DNA of 64,000 nucleotides from Gemmatimonadota bacterium (GTDB taxonomy: Bacteria; Latescibacterota; UBA2968; UBA8231). Numbering within the stretch: the first letter of the stretch is position 1; each line of letters begins with the position of its first letter. Both the position numbers and the translations under genes were made by a program. Below are positions 63,358 to 64,000 of this stretch, one piece after another. A model generated the notes under the pieces. The model ran no database searches and was not told the DNA's origin. It saw only the letters and a list, made by a program, of their open reading frames with translations. Location: positions 62,001 to 126,000 of the forward strand of contig JABJJN010000053.1 of the NCBI GenBank assembly GCA_018660835.1, written 5' to 3'.

Positions 63358-64000
63358 ATGAAGATCACCGATATCGACACGCTGATGATCAACTCCCCGG
63401 GACGCAAGTGGACGATTGTGCGCGTCCACACTGACGACGGACTCATTGGACTGGGTGAGGCGACCTATTCACAGAAGGAACCCGTCGTCTGTGCAGCAGT
63501 AGAGCACATGAAGACCGAACTGATCGGTCAGGATCCAAGCAGGATTGAGTGGATCTGGCATCATATCTATCGTCGCTCCTCCGTCAGTGGAATCTGGCGT
63601 ATGGCAGGCCCCGTGTGGATGAGCGCGATGGCTGGCATCGATATCGCCCTATGGGACATCAAAGGCCAGGTGGCTGGACTGCCGATCTACGAGCTACTCG
63701 GTGGTGCCTTCCGCGATCGGGTCGATGTCTACACGCATTTTGGTGGTGCCACGCCCCAGCAGCAGGCTGAGATGGCGCTACAGAAGAAGGAAGAGGGCTA
63801 TTTCGCCCTGAAGGGGGGAGCTTCCTGGCGTGATCGGGCGGCATTGGACTGGGATACGTATCTCGACGACGGCGATCCAGCCACAACGCAGGCCAATTTT
63901 GAGGCCGTGCGAGATGCCGTCGGGCCCGAGACGAAGCTTTTTATCGACTGTCACGGACGCTTCACCGTGGCCAACTCGATCCGCCTTGCCAAGCGACTCG
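63358..64000 (+). CDS. Enolase-superfamily dehydratase/racemase (3' truncated)
   Basis: Absent from the ORF track because it runs off the window. ATG 63358 directly follows the previous stop (TGAATG). About 214 residues are visible: the N-terminal capping domain ('VRVHTDDGLIGLGEATYS'), then the barrel with 'GIDIALWDIKGQ', a Lys in 'FALKGGASW' near residue 150, and 'LFIDCHGRF' near 195 whose Asp would bind Mg. 'DxHGR' is typical of the galactonate/gluconate-type acid sugar dehydratase branch. It probably dehydrates a sugar acid made by the dehydrogenases. The remaining metal ligands and the catalytic base lie outside the window. Confidence 0.9.
   Translation, partial: MKITDIDTLMINSPGRKWTIVRVHTDDGLIGLGEATYSQKEPVVCAAVEHMKTELIGQDPSRIEWIWHHIYRRSSVSGIWRMAGPVWMSAMAGIDIALWDIKGQVAGLPIYELLGGAFRDRVDVYTHFGGATPQQQAEMALQKKEEGYFALKGGASWRDRAALDWDTYLDDGDPATTQANFEAVRDAVGPETKLFIDCHGRFTVANSIRLAKRL

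Overview
This window looks like a GC-rich chromosomal segment of a Gram-negative, probably motile, free-living or host-associated bacterium outside the well-studied Proteobacteria. Outer-membrane and lipoprotein functions (TolC-family protein, MlaC-type protein, LolB-like lipoprotein, several lipobox signal peptides) argue for two membranes. The mix of a Minf_1886/TIGR04138-type protein, a DUF6785/OPT-like membrane protein, TPR + FG-GAP/UnbV proteins, many Gfo/Idh/MocA dehydrogenases, a phytanoyl-CoA-type dioxygenase and an enolase-superfamily protein recalls Latescibacterota, Poribacteria or the Planctomycetes-Verrucomicrobia group; Latescibacterota is my best guess, by inference only. I saw no phage, insertion sequence, CRISPR array or rRNA. 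One tRNA-Gly(GCC) is present.

Layout. 1-3302 (+): 5'-truncated membrane transporter-like protein, a two-repeat unknown protein and a PqqD-like protein. 3574-4740 (-): a lone flagellin with a candidate sigma-28 promoter and palindromes upstream. 5107-7871 (+): degenerate PAP2-like membrane protein and RecD2 helicase. 7896-9961 (-): DprE2-like/DprE1-like epimerase pair. 10127-18750 (+): ZIP-permease fusion, glycogen branching enzyme, CNBD-receiver regulator, DppC-type permease, TPR lipoprotein, LolB-like lipoprotein. 18764-27211 (-): DppB permease, peptide-binding lipoprotein, unknown exported protein, TIM-barrel sugar isomerase, FG-GAP protein, LarC, Minf_1886 protein, M23 peptidase. 27344-29039 (+): RlmN carrying a tandem-repeat insertion, and a YdjM-like membrane protein. 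29079-30353 (-): GerW/YtfJ and a DUF2953 protein. 30551-33285 (+): secreted unknown, MotE-like protein and coiled-coil membrane protein. Then PBP1A (-), a membrane-anchored FGE/SUMF1-like protein (+), a giant TPR/FG-GAP/UnbV lipoprotein (-) and tRNA-Gly (+).

The most interesting block is 40009-48970 (-). It is a tightly overlapping run of seven genes: nucleotidyltransferase, nucleotidyltransferase-like/CDP-alcohol phosphatidyltransferase fusion, HpnL/LPG-synthase-TM-type membrane protein, TolC-family protein, MlaC-like/DUF3047 fusion, MlaC-like protein and RND/MMPL exporter. A second nucleotidyltransferase lies divergently at 49253. The gene content reads as a complete route for making a polar lipid from an activated head group and moving it across the inner membrane, periplasm and outer membrane. 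I propose it as a candidate undescribed lipid synthesis-and-export system.

50032-56876 holds a diheme cytochrome c (-), a UvrA paralogue, an M24 peptidase and MetG (+). 57067-64000 is a catabolic-looking cluster: three Gfo/Idh/MocA proteins, a phytanoyl-CoA-type dioxygenase, a beta-propeller protein, an FKBP lipoprotein, an isochorismatase-like hydrolase and the 5' part of an enolase-superfamily gene that runs off the window and is missing from the ORF track.
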